Shown here: in pieces, positions 25,701 through 37,286 of the stretch | How the letters are laid out: the number at the start of each line of letters is the position of its first letter | Position numbering within the stretch: the first letter of the stretch is position 1 | Assembly: GCF_030052815.1 (NCBI RefSeq) | Contig: NC_079507.1 | Location: forward strand, 53,889,571 to 53,953,570 | Direction: 5' to 3' | DNA: 64,000 nt | Source: Hevea brasiliensis | Lineage: Eukaryota > Streptophyta > Magnoliopsida > Malpighiales > Euphorbiaceae | Translations under genes and position numbers: made by a program | Notes under the pieces: generated by a model | The model's input: only the letters and a program-made list of their open reading frames with translations | What the model was told of the DNA's origin: nothing | Database searches by the model: none

Positions 25701-27631
25701 GGTTACACTCCAAATGAAGAGTAAGGGCCTTTAACTTCAAGTGCTCCTCCATTTGTTGTTTATTGATGTCCTTCTCTCTCTTTCTTTGTGTTGCGCACAT
25801 GCGTGCTTGTTATGTATGGTTGCGCTGGCACATGTGCATGTGTGATTGTTTCAAAGTTTTTGAATATCTCCTATTTCATGTTCTTGCTGCAGCATTCTTT
25901 CTTCTCACTTGATGGGCTTTGATATGGGGGTAGGAACATCTTCAAGCGCCGTAGAAGCTAGCATAAAGAAACTTCAGGGCAGTAGTTCCTCTCTACATGA
26001 ACCGATGGACCTTGAAATGTTTACTGCAGTTGAGGAAGAGCCTCCAGATCCTGTAAAAACATTTGGTGAATGTCAACCCAACAAAGGAGAGCATACAATT
26101 ATGAGGGTTCTAGAAGTGGTAGATTCTGGTGAAATGCATGCAGAATCAAACATGCTTTGGCATAATAGTATCTGTCAAGAAGCATGCTTAAACAATGAAA
26201 TTGAGGTTGAGGAAGAACCTGAAAACCCTTTTAAGTCCTTTGGCAAACATCATCAAACTGATGGACAAATGATAAAGGTTCCAGATATGGCACAATCAGA
26301 AAATGAAAACCTTCAGGTTATTAAAGAGGACGACCTAAGTAATATCGAAGCAAGTGTGGAGAAGCTTCGAGACATTATAGTCTCTCAAGAAGAATGTAGG
26401 GACGTGGAAATATTTTGTGTGGCTGAACCATCAGAACATGGTGGAACATTTAATAAAGAGCATCAGTGTGATGCAGAACAGAAAAAGTTGTTAGAGATTG
26501 AGGACCCCCCAGAAAACTCTATACCATTTATTGGAGAGTGTCAGAACAGTGCAGAACCCAAAACATTATTTGAAATGCTGTCTCCAGGAAATAGAACACA
26601 TGAGGTTTTCACAGAAGATAATCCATTGTCTGTAACACTTGATACAACTCCTCAGTCCAAGTTCCCAGATGCTGCAGGTAAAGAGGTTTTCAGGATGATG
26701 TCCCATACCATGTGACCTTTTGGAATTTGTTTCTATATTTATTTTTCAGATATAATCTAGATCTTAAATTCCAATGTCAGTTGGAAACTTTTGTACATTT
26801 ATTTTTATAACGTCAATAGTCAAAAGGTTTACAGACTAGACTAGATAAAGTCCGTAATGAGAGTATTAGAGAAAAGGTAGGAGTGGTGTCAATTGAAGAT
26901 AAGTTGAGAGAAGGGAGATTGAGATGGTTGTCATGTGAAGCATAGACATACGGAGGTTCCAGTTAGACAAGTAAAACACATTGGGTTAGAGAATAGAAAG
27001 AAAAGAAGGGGTAGACCTAAACTAACTTGGAAGAGAATAGTACAACATGATCTAGAAACATTACACATTTCCGAGGATTTAACCCAAAATCGTGTAGAGT
27101 GGAAAAAGAGAATCCATATAGCCGACCCCAATAAATTTTTTGGATAAAGGCTTAGTTGAGTTAAATTGAGTTAAGTCAAAAGGTTTACATGTCTTCTGTC
27201 TTTTCATTTATGACTGCTGAAATATAGATGAATCTTTTCTTTTTTTTTTTTTTTTTTTTGTGGCGTGTTTGAGGCCAGTAAGGAAGTTGAGGTGGTTGCA
27301 GATTCAGCTGAAATTGGTAGTGTAGTCGTAGTCTTTGGCAAGTTTGCTCTCAAGAAGTATCCCTGATTAAATTATTAATAACTGGAACAATATTCTTTCC
27401 ATGCAGGAGATACTGCTCCAGAATTTTTGGTTATTCCTACCCCAGCTGCTAAGGAGGGTGCTCGGTTTACAAGGAAAAGAAAGTGTCTTCTTGATGATGC
27501 GATAGTATTTCCTAACAAGTATGTAGTGTTTCATTCACCTCAAATTTAAATCATTGCTTTAAGGATGAGGTTAATAACCAGAGAAATGGATTTCTACTAC
27601 ATTATAGATAAATTATTTTTGTCCCTTGGAC

Positions 27632-27697
<66 letters not shown>

Positions 27698-30050
27698 TAA
27701 TTGGATATAGCATTAGCAACTCTGTAAGGTATGGTTTCCAAAGGCTGTTATGCTGTTTGGGAGAGCTTCATGAAGTAAATTAAGGTAAATGAAGGTGAAC
27801 TAATGAAAATACAATATTAGCCTTGATACTTTTTAAACAGCTTAAAAGAAACAACGTATTTTGGTAGAACACAAAAAATTATATGGCCTGAACAAAACCT
27901 TTCCAATCCACCAATTTGGTGAGAAATGGGGGTTTCAGAGGGTTTTAAAAAAACCTCAAAAACTATCCTTCCCCCTCCGCCCCGCCCCACCCAACACCAC
28001 CCCACGCCCCGCCCCACCCAACACCACCCCACCCCAAATAAATAAATAAATAAAAATAAAACCTTTTTACAAACAAGCAATGGTGGTTATGAAACTTTTT
28101 AAAACCATGCTTAACCTCCAAAAACCTCCATCCAAACAAGCTGTAAGTATTATGTTTTAAACCTTTGAATGAATGTGACAAATGTTAGAGATGATGATTT
28201 TCACTTTTAATTTTACAGTGTAATCAAGCAATACATAGAAGACCCAAGTAATTTGGTGTGTAAACGAAAAAAAATTCCTCATACTGTGCTTGCTGCATGG
28301 AGAGCGCATCAAGTTTCCAGTCTTCCTCAGTGTTTCTTGGAGCCTCTGATTCCTTGTAAGTTCACTGTTATCATTTACTCGGTGTATTAATAGTGAGTTC
28401 TAACCATGTTTTCCACAGGCGCTTCATTGGAGCTTAGGTCCCTCTTTTGCCTAAAGAAATTAAAGATTTCAGAATCACTTGATACTGAGAAACTTCCAGA
28501 AAAGTTCATGTCTGAGTGTCCAACGGTTGGTAGACCAGTAGAAAGTGTTGAAACTATAGAGAAGTTAGATGAGTCAAAATCTTGTATCAATGGTAGAACG
28601 GTAGAAACTATGAAGTCTCTAGAAAAGTTGAATGTTTCAGCATCTCCTACTGTTGATAGGCTAAATGAAACTGCGGAAACTCCAAAAAAGCTAGACATAC
28701 CTCCTACTGCTGGCAGATCTTTAGAGGAAATGTCAATTGCTCCTGAAACACCTGTTCTGCAAACGAAATCGCTGAGGTCTTTTGAAAGTCCTGAAATTTC
28801 TAATTTAGATAGAGTCGGAATGGAGTCTGCAAGAGCACAGAAAGAGGTATCTCCTAGCAGAGAACAAGAACTTGATCTCAATCTGATGAATGAGGTAAGC
28901 GGTGGCTATGTAAAATTACCTAAAGAAAGCAAAATATCATGCCAGATATGTTTTGCATCAAGGTACCTGTAGAAATGAAAATATTGCTTTTTCTCCTTCT
29001 CCAGGAGACAAACTTATCTGAAGGACATAACCAGGACCACTGTAAGAACTATCTGAAGTTATTTTTTTTTTCAATTTAATAAGCTCAGTTGGAATTGTAT
29101 ACTAATGAAGTTCTTATGTATTTGGTTGCAGATGGATGGTCAGAAAGAACCAGGTAAGTCAGCCAAGGGTTTGCAAATTTCTTATTCAGCTGAAATATTA
29201 ATTTCTAATACCTAGATCTTAAACTTCCCTTAAATGTAGAGTGGTAGAGAGGTGCTTGCATAGAAGTTTTCTAACTCAAAAGAACAGAAAAGAGGATGAA
29301 GTAGTAAATTTGCTGCAACTTCTGGAAGGGAGAACTACAAAAGAAAGTGCAAGGTTCTTCTATGAGATACTGGTATGACTTATTTGAGTTTTCACATCAT
29401 TTTTCTGTTTTGCGTGCTATTTTAGGTAAATTTTATCTATCATACTTTGCACAGAGATAATCCAGCTTGAATATTATCGACGTATTGTTTCCCAATAAGG
29501 TGGAAAATCTTTGTCATTTATTTTTTTCTGTTGCACATTTTTCTTTCTGAAGGAGAAGTTATCCATTTGAAATCAAGTTTTAACCAATATTTAGAAGGGG
29601 AATCAAAGTTTTCCTTACTCTTTATTTATGGTGAAGAAAACTATATTATTGCACCAGCTGGTTCTTAGTCCCAGTGACCTCTTAAGTCCAGTTTATGCCC
29701 CATACTAACTTTTCTCTTCTTCCTATTCTCAACAAAAGGAAATGAGATGAACTGATGACTGGATCATGACTAATCTTGAAATAAACTTACTTGAGTTGTT
29801 TGAACCTTCAGAACAGAGAATATCCAAGCATGCCATTAATGTGTTAACCGTGAGATGTGACATTGTTGGTAAATGTGATGCAAAAACTAAGTGGGATTTT
29901 ATAAATTTGCAGGTGCTGAAAAGTAAGGGATGTGTACACGTGAAACAGGAAAATGCCTATGGTGACATTCTCATCTGGAAAGCCTCTCAATGGGGACAAG
30001 TTTGTGGAGCAAATTGTGCGGGGACCATACATTTTTTACAGGAATCTTGA
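22714..30050 (+). CDS. SYN2: Cohesin kleisin subunit, RAD21/SCC1 family (SYN2 type)
   Basis: Exons: 22714-22837, 24581-24845, 24938-24975, 25058-25104, 25656-25720, 25893-26677, 27407-27518, 28219-28355, 28419-28894, 29005-29041, 29132-29153, 29240-29372 and 29913-30050. They total 2,379 nt, 792 residues, all GT-AG and in frame. Residues 1-110 are the N-terminal Rad21/Rec8 domain ([40 protein letters not shown]) that binds SMC3. The last ~75 residues are the C-terminal winged helix ([18 protein letters not shown]) that binds SMC1. Between them lies a long acidic linker with two sets of internal repeats. The conserved block [20 protein letters not shown] resembles Arabidopsis SYN2 (At5g40840) as I remember it. 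Kleisins close the cohesin ring around sister chromatids and are cut by separase; I could not pick a cleavage site with confidence. Introns hold an RTE LINE fragment and simple repeats. Confidence 0.93.
26818..27189. repeat. 16-bp target-site duplications flanking the LINE
   Basis: AGTCAAAAGGTTTACA occurs at 26818-26833 and again at 27174-27189. The match is perfect over 16 bases and brackets the LINE fragment exactly. Confidence 0.88.
26834..27173 (+). mobile_element. 5'-truncated RTE-clade LINE in a SYN2 intron
   Basis: The fragment encodes the C-terminal end of an RTE-like LINE reverse transcriptase ORF, read as [20 protein letters not shown] and then [13 protein letters not shown], with one frame break near 26925. 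It ends in a short TTGAG-rich tail. It is flanked by an exact 16-bp duplication (AGTCAAAAGGTTTACA) at 26818-26833 and 27174-27189, the hallmark of target-primed insertion. It lies within the intron between SYN2 exons 6 and 7, in the sense direction. Confidence 0.88.
27636..27695. repeat. (TA)n microsatellite in a SYN2 intron
   Basis: About 30 uninterrupted TA units lie in the intron between exons 7 and 8. Likely polymorphic in length. Confidence 0.95.
27979..28031. repeat. C-rich minisatellite, two ~26-bp units
   Basis: Two adjacent near-identical units built from GCCCCGCCCCACCCAACACC plus ACCCCA lie in a SYN2 intron, followed by an (AAAT)n tract. The strand bias is striking: almost no G on this strand. 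Confidence 0.85.
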
Positions 30051-31290
30051 ACAACCGTGTTAATAAGTTATTGTAAGATGTAGTCTTCTGTATATAGAAT
30101 TTGCTGGTGGATCCATGTATTATTATTGTAGGGAATCCTAAACCGTGTTAGATGATTCATTTTAGTGTCTAGTTAGTCTTTTTGTATTTAGAAAGTTTTC
30201 ATTTCATGTAGGTTATTGTATTAGGTGTAGCTTTCTTTTTCTCAAGAATCGTACAGTTGGAAAACTGGAAAATAAGAAAGAATCCAGCTCTGGTGAGCTT
30301 TTCTGGAAGAATTAAACTGCTTTTAAAAATGCCTTAAATGATTTAATATGGCAGTTCTGGTCCTGAGAGCTTTTGTTTTTGGGTGGGAGGTTCAAAATTG
30401 CTGATCGTTTGCACAATTTTCTTAAGCTTAGCCTGGGAATCTTGCGGCTTTGGCAACAGCTCTTCCACAACAAAGGTCGTACGCGTATCTGGAGCTTCCA
30501 AGATTCAGCGACCAACGCATTCAACATATCAAAATCCGTTTCCGCATTGCAACGAGAAACAATACAAATACATGTTAAAAAGTTGAAACATTGTATCCAA
30601 CAAGATAAATGCCACTTGAATTGAACTGGTGCATATCTCATCTCTTCCTCTGTGTCCGAATCCTTTCCTTCCAGTTCTTTATCGAAGGGGGTCCACCTCA
30701 TTGCTGTTCTCAACCCCTGAAGCTCTCAGATTCCATGCTTATGTAAAGTTCTTTATCTTGCAAGAATTTCTGTACAATAGATATAACTTTGAGACTTCAG
30801 ATTCCATATTCAAGGCCTAGATCAGTAAGGTGTCCCATTTACTCCTCTGCCTCTATGTTTATGAATATACATTGAATTATTTGGTTTTAACATCAAAGAA
30901 ATCAGAAAAGATTTTGATTCACTTTCTAACATTCGTCTTCTTGTGGTTTTTATTCTTTTCATTCAGAACTACTGTGATGATGATGATTGTTTCTTAACTT
31001 TGTCATTCTCATAATTTTATAAGAATTTTATTAATTTTTAATTGAATTTCAAATTTAAAAAGAATTATGGAGCTAATATTTAACAAATTAGTATTTTTTT
31101 TATCAAATATCAAATGAATTTTTTGCACGACATAATAAAAAAAAAGCCACTGATAATTTTTTGAATGTTTATTATTTTCCATTTTTTACAGTTATTTCTT
31201 TCTTTTAATTTGTTTAGTATTTAAAAAAAATTAAAGTATAAAAAAAAGAAAAAAAATTAATATATATATATATATATATTTTTTTTTTTT
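30051..31290. other. SYN2 3' UTR and spacer to the uL13 gene
   Basis: The first ~250 bases are probably SYN2 3' UTR. A minus-strand coding-like segment at 30343-30505 is listed separately. From about 30980 to 31290 the sequence is AT-rich with poly-A, poly-T and a (TA)n tract at 31260-31279. Confidence 0.5.
30343..30505 (-). other. Unrecognised coding-like segment, minus strand
   Basis: Reading leftward, one frame gives APDTRTTFVVEELLPKPQDS then QAKLKKIVQTISNFEPPTQK then QKLSGPELPY and a stop at 30343-30345. The hydrophilic, proline- and lysine-bearing composition looks like real protein rather than chance. However, a stop lies a few codons upstream and I find no clear partner exon. A second open frame at 30620-30713 (RWTPFDKELEGKDSDTEEEM) could be an upstream exon. 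I recognise neither. This may be a small gene or a relic. Confidence 0.25.
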
Positions 31291-31301
31291 GAGCCTTGCT
31301 T

Positions 31302-31325
31302 TGGGCCAAGAAGAGCCCAGCCCAC
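31302..31325 (+). promoter_or_regulatory. Site II (TGGGCY) elements upstream of uL13m
   Basis: TGGGCC at 31302-31307 and two overlapping reverse-orientation AGCCCA/GCCCA motifs at 31314-31323 lie just after an AT-rich block. They are close to the likely transcription start. TGGGCY motifs are typical of promoters for plant ribosomal proteins and mitochondrial biogenesis genes, which fits the downstream gene. Confidence 0.5.
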
Positions 31326-31596
31326 AGCTTTTGCTCTGCACCACCACCATAGCGAAATCTCTCTGGTTGCTATAGAGTGTCAGAATTTTCGTCTCTCCTG
31401 TCTGCAAACTTGCAAACCTTACTACTCCTGAAGGTAATATCCATGTTGTTTTTAAGTGCTAACCCCATTTTCCTTTCCATAACATGTCTTTGTGCCTTTT
31501 TCATAACTTGGTAAATTGGGTATTAGCCCTTTGCTTGATGTTTCAGGTGAATGATATTTGGGTGAGAAACGAGAAGACTCACTGTGCAGAGGAGAC

Positions 31597-34500
31597 ATGG
31601 CAACCCAAGCAGCTGCCTCTTTCAATGGCAACATGAAGGTAACTTATTTCTCTGCATGCTCCTTTTTTTTTTTCGTATTTGGATATATAAATCAAATTCT
31701 TTGATCCCAAGTCCGATGTGGAATTAAACTTCCATTTTGAGCACGCTAAGTATTTGTGAAATTAACTGAATGACTTTTCCGTCACACACATTCATATAAC
31801 CTTGGATAAAGATGCTTTGGTGAAAGGTGCTGGTGTGGCAAGATCCTGTCGTGCTTCATGAGATTATTGGGTTAGAATAGGTAAATTGGGCTATATAAAA
31901 AAGAAGATTTTGTTTTACTTTCCTTCTTGATGACTGCCACAGAAAGATAGCATTGGTACTTTGAAGCAATCAAGAAATGGCAATAAATGGGAATTAATCC
32001 CTATTTTTTTTTGGGAATTGTTAATTTAGGTCATTTTTTTTATTTTAATAGAATTTTTGTCCATGTGAATTGGATGAAGGATGAAGATCACATAAGCAGG
32101 TGAATTGTTTACAAAATGCTTTTTCCTTTTTGTTTTCTACTTTTCCACTAGATGATAGTTTCACAAATGGTATGACTTGTTACATTAGAGCAAATGCATT
32201 TTCTCTTTTGTTTTCTTGTTTTCTTATATGTGAAATTGATGGCTTAGCTAAGCTGTATTTCATAATTTTACAGATAGTTCAGATGAATGGTTTAGTTTCT
32301 CTATTCAAGCTTGTATCATCTCCTATTTTGTTTTGTGATGGGTTTTCTCTGTGTATGGATGTGTTCTAGTTTCTGTTACCAATGTTGTTATCTGGATATA
32401 AATAATTCTAGGAAAGCAATACAGTTCACTAGAATTGCCCTTGGTTTTAAAGTAACTTGAATTTCACATTTCATTAAATATCTGTATGGGAATACTTGTT
32501 GAAGAGCTAAAGTGACCAATCCACCTGCTGCAGTAAAGGAGAAAGCCTCATTGGATAAATACCCTTCATTGCTAGCTTCCTGACTGCATTTCTACTTTTT
32601 TTTTGCTACAGATTATGTAACTTTTAGGAGACAAAACACTTTATCAATGTGTGTTTCAAAGATTGTGTGGTATACAATGTACTTGTACCTTGATGATGGC
32701 ATCATATCTTTAACTTGTATAGTGTTGATTTAGGACTTGATAATTCATAATTGACATTAAATGGATTCCAATCAATAAACTTCCTTTGTGTATGCTTGCA
32801 GAAAGCACTTGCTGGCCTCAGACGTATCAATCTGGAAGGTTTGCGATGGAGAGTATTTGATGCAAAAGGCCAGGTGGTTCCTGCCTTCCTTTTCATAATT
32901 TGCTTTTGTGAGATTTGATTTGTTGATGTAGAACACTCAAAAGGAAAGAGAAACAAATCTCAGATTTTCTAGTACCAAAATATGTATTTATATTATAATT
33001 GTTAGTTCTACTAGTACTAGGATTAGGAATCCTAAAATAAGAAAATACTAGCAAATACTAATTAGGAATATAAAAAACCAATACTAACTAGGAAATTCTA
33101 AACAATAGAATTCTTATACATCCTTGGAAACATCTAAACATATAAAATCAATCAAAACAACACTTGATAGGCTTTTCAATTCACTAGTGAGAAACAAGAG
33201 AATTGGCTAAATCTTCAATTTTCGTTGTCTTCTCTATGTGCTGTTTTTCCTCTTCCCTTGTCTTCTCAATGATCTGGTTTTCTTCGATCCCTAGGATCGA
33301 TTGCTCATTCTCATAAGCTTTTTTCTCTAGAATAGGTTTCTCAAAATTTTCTAAATCTTATTATCTTGAATTTCAACATGTGATGTCTCAACAATCAAAA
33401 TTTTAGATTCTTCAAATTGCTCTTTTTGTTCTTCACAATGAATTTCTGTCATTACATGCATTTGAGGTTTAATTACATCTTCAATAACTCTTGATAATGC
33501 TTCTAGCTTTGCTTCAATCATATCCAAGCGCCTCTCATTGTTTTCTTGAGATTTTTCTTCAAGTGGATATGTGATATGCCCAAGACGGATGTCAAAATTG
33601 TAATCAGGACCAAATTAGAGGGTTAGGTTGCTGCCAAAAATTGTTGCCGTCACATATTCTGGTAGGTGGTGGTTGTTAACGTGGTAGGAAGCATGTTTTG
33701 AATCAAGTGTGGACAGGATCATAGCAACATGTGCGGGATCAACTAGGTTTGTGGGTGGATCTAACCCAACCCAGGGTGATGGCACCTGCACATGGATAGT
33801 GCAACTCGCAATCCTTCAATAGCGGCAAGCAAATTGGTGCGCGGCAGACCTCCAGTGAGGTTTAGAAGTTGAAATCAAGGATGACAGTGATTCGAGTCAG
33901 AACTTGACCTGAACGGAACTTACTTTCTGGGAAGCCTTTGGTGGCTGGATTTATGCTGGAAGGATTGCGTGGTTCTGGATTGTTGATTAATGGTGGCAGT
34001 GCTATAAGAAGGTGGTGACTGTGAGGTGGATTGGTATGCAGATGCCAGATGGTGGTGATTTGTTTGTGGCAGTAGTGAGGGCTTAGGGAAAATCAAGAAA
34101 AGGGGAACATGAAAAAAAAAATAAAATTAAAAAAAACCCAAAGAATTCAATTGTATAATTTCCATAGATAAATGGATTAGAAGTTCTGACACCAAATTGA
34201 TGTAGAACACAAAGAACACTTAAAACTGAATAGAAATAAATCTCAAATTTTTATTAATTCTTAGTTGTCAATATCAATAATAATAAGCTCTCTACTAAAA
34301 TACCTAGATGATATAGGTGTTTGTAGCATAATTGATAGTCCCAAGGGGGCGTTTGGTACAAGGTTAACAGAGGGTAATTATTACCCTTGTAACTTTTAAC
34401 CCCTCATTAATGTTATTTGGATACTTAAAGAGACTAGATTAACTTTTCAACTCATTAATCTTTATACCCTTTTAAGGTGTTAAATGTTAACCTTGGAGGA

Positions 34501-37286
34501 CTAGGATAATAATTACTCTTTTTAAAGATTAAAACTTATAAGCGTAACATTTGACTCTTAATTTTTTAAATTTTTTACCGAACACATCCTAAAAGTGCTA
34601 GGATTAGGAATCCTTAAACGAGAAAGTACTAAACAAACACTAATTAGGAATATGAAACCGATACTAACTAGGAAATTTTAAACAATAGATTTCCTAAATA
34701 ATGAAAATACTACTTCCTAATTAAATTTTCTAAATAATAGAGACTTAAACTTCCTAATTATAACATAAAATCTGAATGATAGATCATAATTTTAAAGTTA
34801 AAATTTAAATAAAAATAATTTTTAAATATAGTCTTCCTTGGCTGCATCACTAGTAGGCTAGAAAAAAGTTCTCTTTACTATCCAATTCTAATGAGAAAAA
34901 ATAATGATGGTGGTCCTTCTACTCTGATTTGGGAAAATGAAAACCAGAGTGATTTAGTGAATTGTTTGTGAAACAAGCCCAACTGAGGGCGGATGGAAGT
35001 TTTGCTGAAGTAACTACTTTGTTGAGTCTGTTTTGTTTATTTACTTGTCTTGCTCTAACCAAACTGTTTGATATCACATTCTTTTTTCTTTATCTCTTGA
35101 AGTTTGGAAATGTAATCTTTATCCACTTTCTTATAGGTCCTAGGAAGATTAGCATCTCAAATATCAACAGTAATTCAAGGAAAGGATAAGCCTACGTATG
35201 CTCCATATCGTGATGATGGGGATATGTGCATTGTGCTTAATGCAAAGGATGTATGTGTTACAGGGAGAAAGATGACAGATAAATTTTATCGCTGGCATAC
35301 TGGGCAAGTGTCATCTTTTCTACTTATGACTTCCTAAGAACTAGTGTTGTCAAGAGACACCCAAGCACTCGATGAAATCTAGGCATCTCGCCTAGGAAGC
35401 CTCCAGGCGAGGCACCTTCAACTAGGCGCACCTAGGCAAGGCGTCACCAGGCGCCCCTAGGCGAGATATTGAAAAAAAAAAGTTGAGAAAGAGAAAAGCT
35501 TACTTGATTTGTTCCTTTTGGCATCCACACGATGACTAGAGAATTAGAATTTTGAGTTTGCATGACATAATGAATGAAATTAAACATTGCATCTAGAATT
35601 TTAAATTATAGTATGTGCTTTGTAGTTTTTGCTTTTAACATTTTTTGTTATTAGAGGAATACTTTTGATCTTAAAGTTTAAAACATATAATGTATTATGA
35701 AACATGAATATGAAATTTGGTAATTTATTGATTGTGTAATGTGTTAGACTTTTTTACATTGTATGTTTAATTATTTATTATTTTAGAATAAATTAGCGCC
35801 TCTCTTTGCTCAGACAAGCATCTAGACCTTGGGCGATGGAGGACCTTCTCGCCTTAAGGCCGCCTAGTGCTTTTGACAACTTTGCTAACATGTAATGATA
35901 GATGTTATAAGGAAATAAATAATCAAATTATGTTATTACTTATTGTTGATTGTTTCAAACTTGTCATTGCCATAAATAAATGTCCAGCATATCTAAAATA
36001 TGTAAACAATGATAATTTGAGAGAACTATCCTGAATTCCAAGTAAAATTGTTATATATCACAGAAAAGTTTCATTCAGTTTTTATCCATTTGGAAGGAAC
36101 TGCTTGTGGTTTACATAAGTAGGAACCTAGCGCCTCACCTTGTGCATTTATTGATATTAAGTCCTGTCTTAATGTTGAAATTATATGTTTCCTAAAGGTA
36201 TGTGGGCCATCTCAAGGAAAGGAGTTTAAAGGATCAGATGGCAAAGGACCCTACAGAAGTAATTCGCAAAGCAGTCTTGCGCATGCTTCCTAGAAACAAA
36301 TTGCGTGATGTTAGTACTAAGCATTTCTATTGACACGAAATATTACTTTATCTTGTTTTCTGATATATCTTCATTGTGTGGAAATGCTTTTTACCTTTCT
36401 GTTTAGTGTTCACTTATTATTCTGTCTTCAATCACACCTGATATGTGAGCCATATTGTTACATGTTTTTCTACTGCTGTAGCCAGCATTCATATAGATTA
36501 ATGTCTAGGCAGACTCTAGTTTTTGCAGGTGCAAAACAGAGAACAACAAAGGTAGAGAACCTGTCAAACATGAGAACCATAAACCCTAGCTCACTTGATC
36601 TAACAAAACATCGAAAATAGTGAAAATTTTATATAATGCCTAAAATCTTATTTAGGTCAGCTTTGGTTCATACTGGGTTGGAAGCTCCAAAATATGGGGT
36701 TTCACTACTTACAGTCTCATGCATTTCAAATCTCACTTTTGAAGGCTTTTTTTAGTAGAATAGTGGGAGATGATCTCCATCAATGTTTTTCTGGATCTTT
36801 TTCTCTTTTGAAATAAATGAAGAGCTGACTGTTGGATTAGAACTCGATCAAATGAGGCTCTTAGCCAGTGCAATTAGGTGCCCCTTTCTCACCTTTGGTT
36901 GTAAGCCTGGATTCCATTGCCATTTCTTGAATCTATATTAATAGAATTTGCAAGTTTGTTTAACTAACTAGAATTCTACTTTATTAATTTCAATTACATA
37001 GCTTGGAGTATTTCATAAGTAGATTGTTATAAGAACTGAATTTTTTTTTTTTAATTAATGGATGTAGGATAGAGATAGAAAACTGAGGATTTTTGCTGGA
37101 AGTGAGCACCCCTTTGGTGATCGGCCACTTGAGCCATATGTAATGCCTCCAAGAACAGTACGAGAAATGCGGCCGCGTGCTAGACGAGCCATGATTCGAG
37201 CTCAGAAAAAGGCTGAGCAGCAACAGCAAGGTGCTAATGATACACGAAAAGGCAGAAAGAAAGAAGTTGAAGAAGTGACAGAGTAA
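31597..37286 (+). CDS. Mitochondrial-type 50S ribosomal protein L13 (uL13m)
   Basis: Coding exons are 31597-31638, 32802-32873, 35137-35303, 36198-36309 and 37068-37286, giving 612 nt and 203 residues. A 5' UTR intron spans about 31434-31546. The protein carries the bacterial-type uL13 fold: [20 protein letters not shown], then [40 protein letters not shown] and the [15 protein letters not shown] block. A basic, glutamine-rich tail follows the uL13 core. uL13 is an early-assembly protein of the large subunit. The sequence closely resembles what I recall of Arabidopsis At3g01790, an organellar L13 annotated as mitochondrial. The exon ending at 35303 is followed by GCAAGT, so intron 3 is GC-AG. 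Introns 2 and 3 each hold transposons. The reading frame is intact, so the gene is probably functional. Confidence 0.93.
32924..34849 (-). mobile_element. Degenerate non-autonomous LTR retroelement in a uL13m intron
   Basis: Related direct repeats start TGATGTAGAACAC at 32924 and again at about 34198. They share blocks such as CTAGGATTAGGAATCC and ACTAACTAGGAAATT. On the minus strand the sequence next to the upper repeat reads TGGTGTCAGAAC, close to the initiator-Met primer site, so the element runs right to left with its 5' LTR at about 34198-34849. The interior encodes only a gag-like minus-strand stretch ([20 protein letters not shown], about 33540) ending in a stop. No pol is seen, so it is LARD-like. 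The upper LTR holds a nested insert at 34345-34590. Target duplications are not clear. Confidence 0.65.
34345..34590. mobile_element. MITE-like insert nested in the LTR
   Basis: The stretch begins GGGGGCGTTTGGTA and ends with an imperfect inverted match (TACCGAACACATCC). It interrupts the upper LTR relative to the lower one, where the flanking LTR blocks are closer together. Inner inverted tracts around GGGTAATTATTACCC support a foldback element. Confidence 0.45.
35343..35886. mobile_element. Foldback MITE in the GC-AG intron of uL13m
   Basis: Terminal inverted repeats read GTTGTCAAGAGACACC on the left and, reverse-complemented, GTTGTCAAAAGCACTAGGCG on the right. Both ends are rich in the palindromic CGCCTAGG/CTAGGCG core, while the middle is AT-rich. 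A clean target duplication was not found. The ends resemble hAT-type MITEs. Confidence 0.55.

Noticed and set aside
27636..28054. Regularly spaced repeats suggesting a CRISPR-like array
   Set aside because: Simple TA, C-rich and AAAT repeats in a plant intron; no repeat-spacer organisation.
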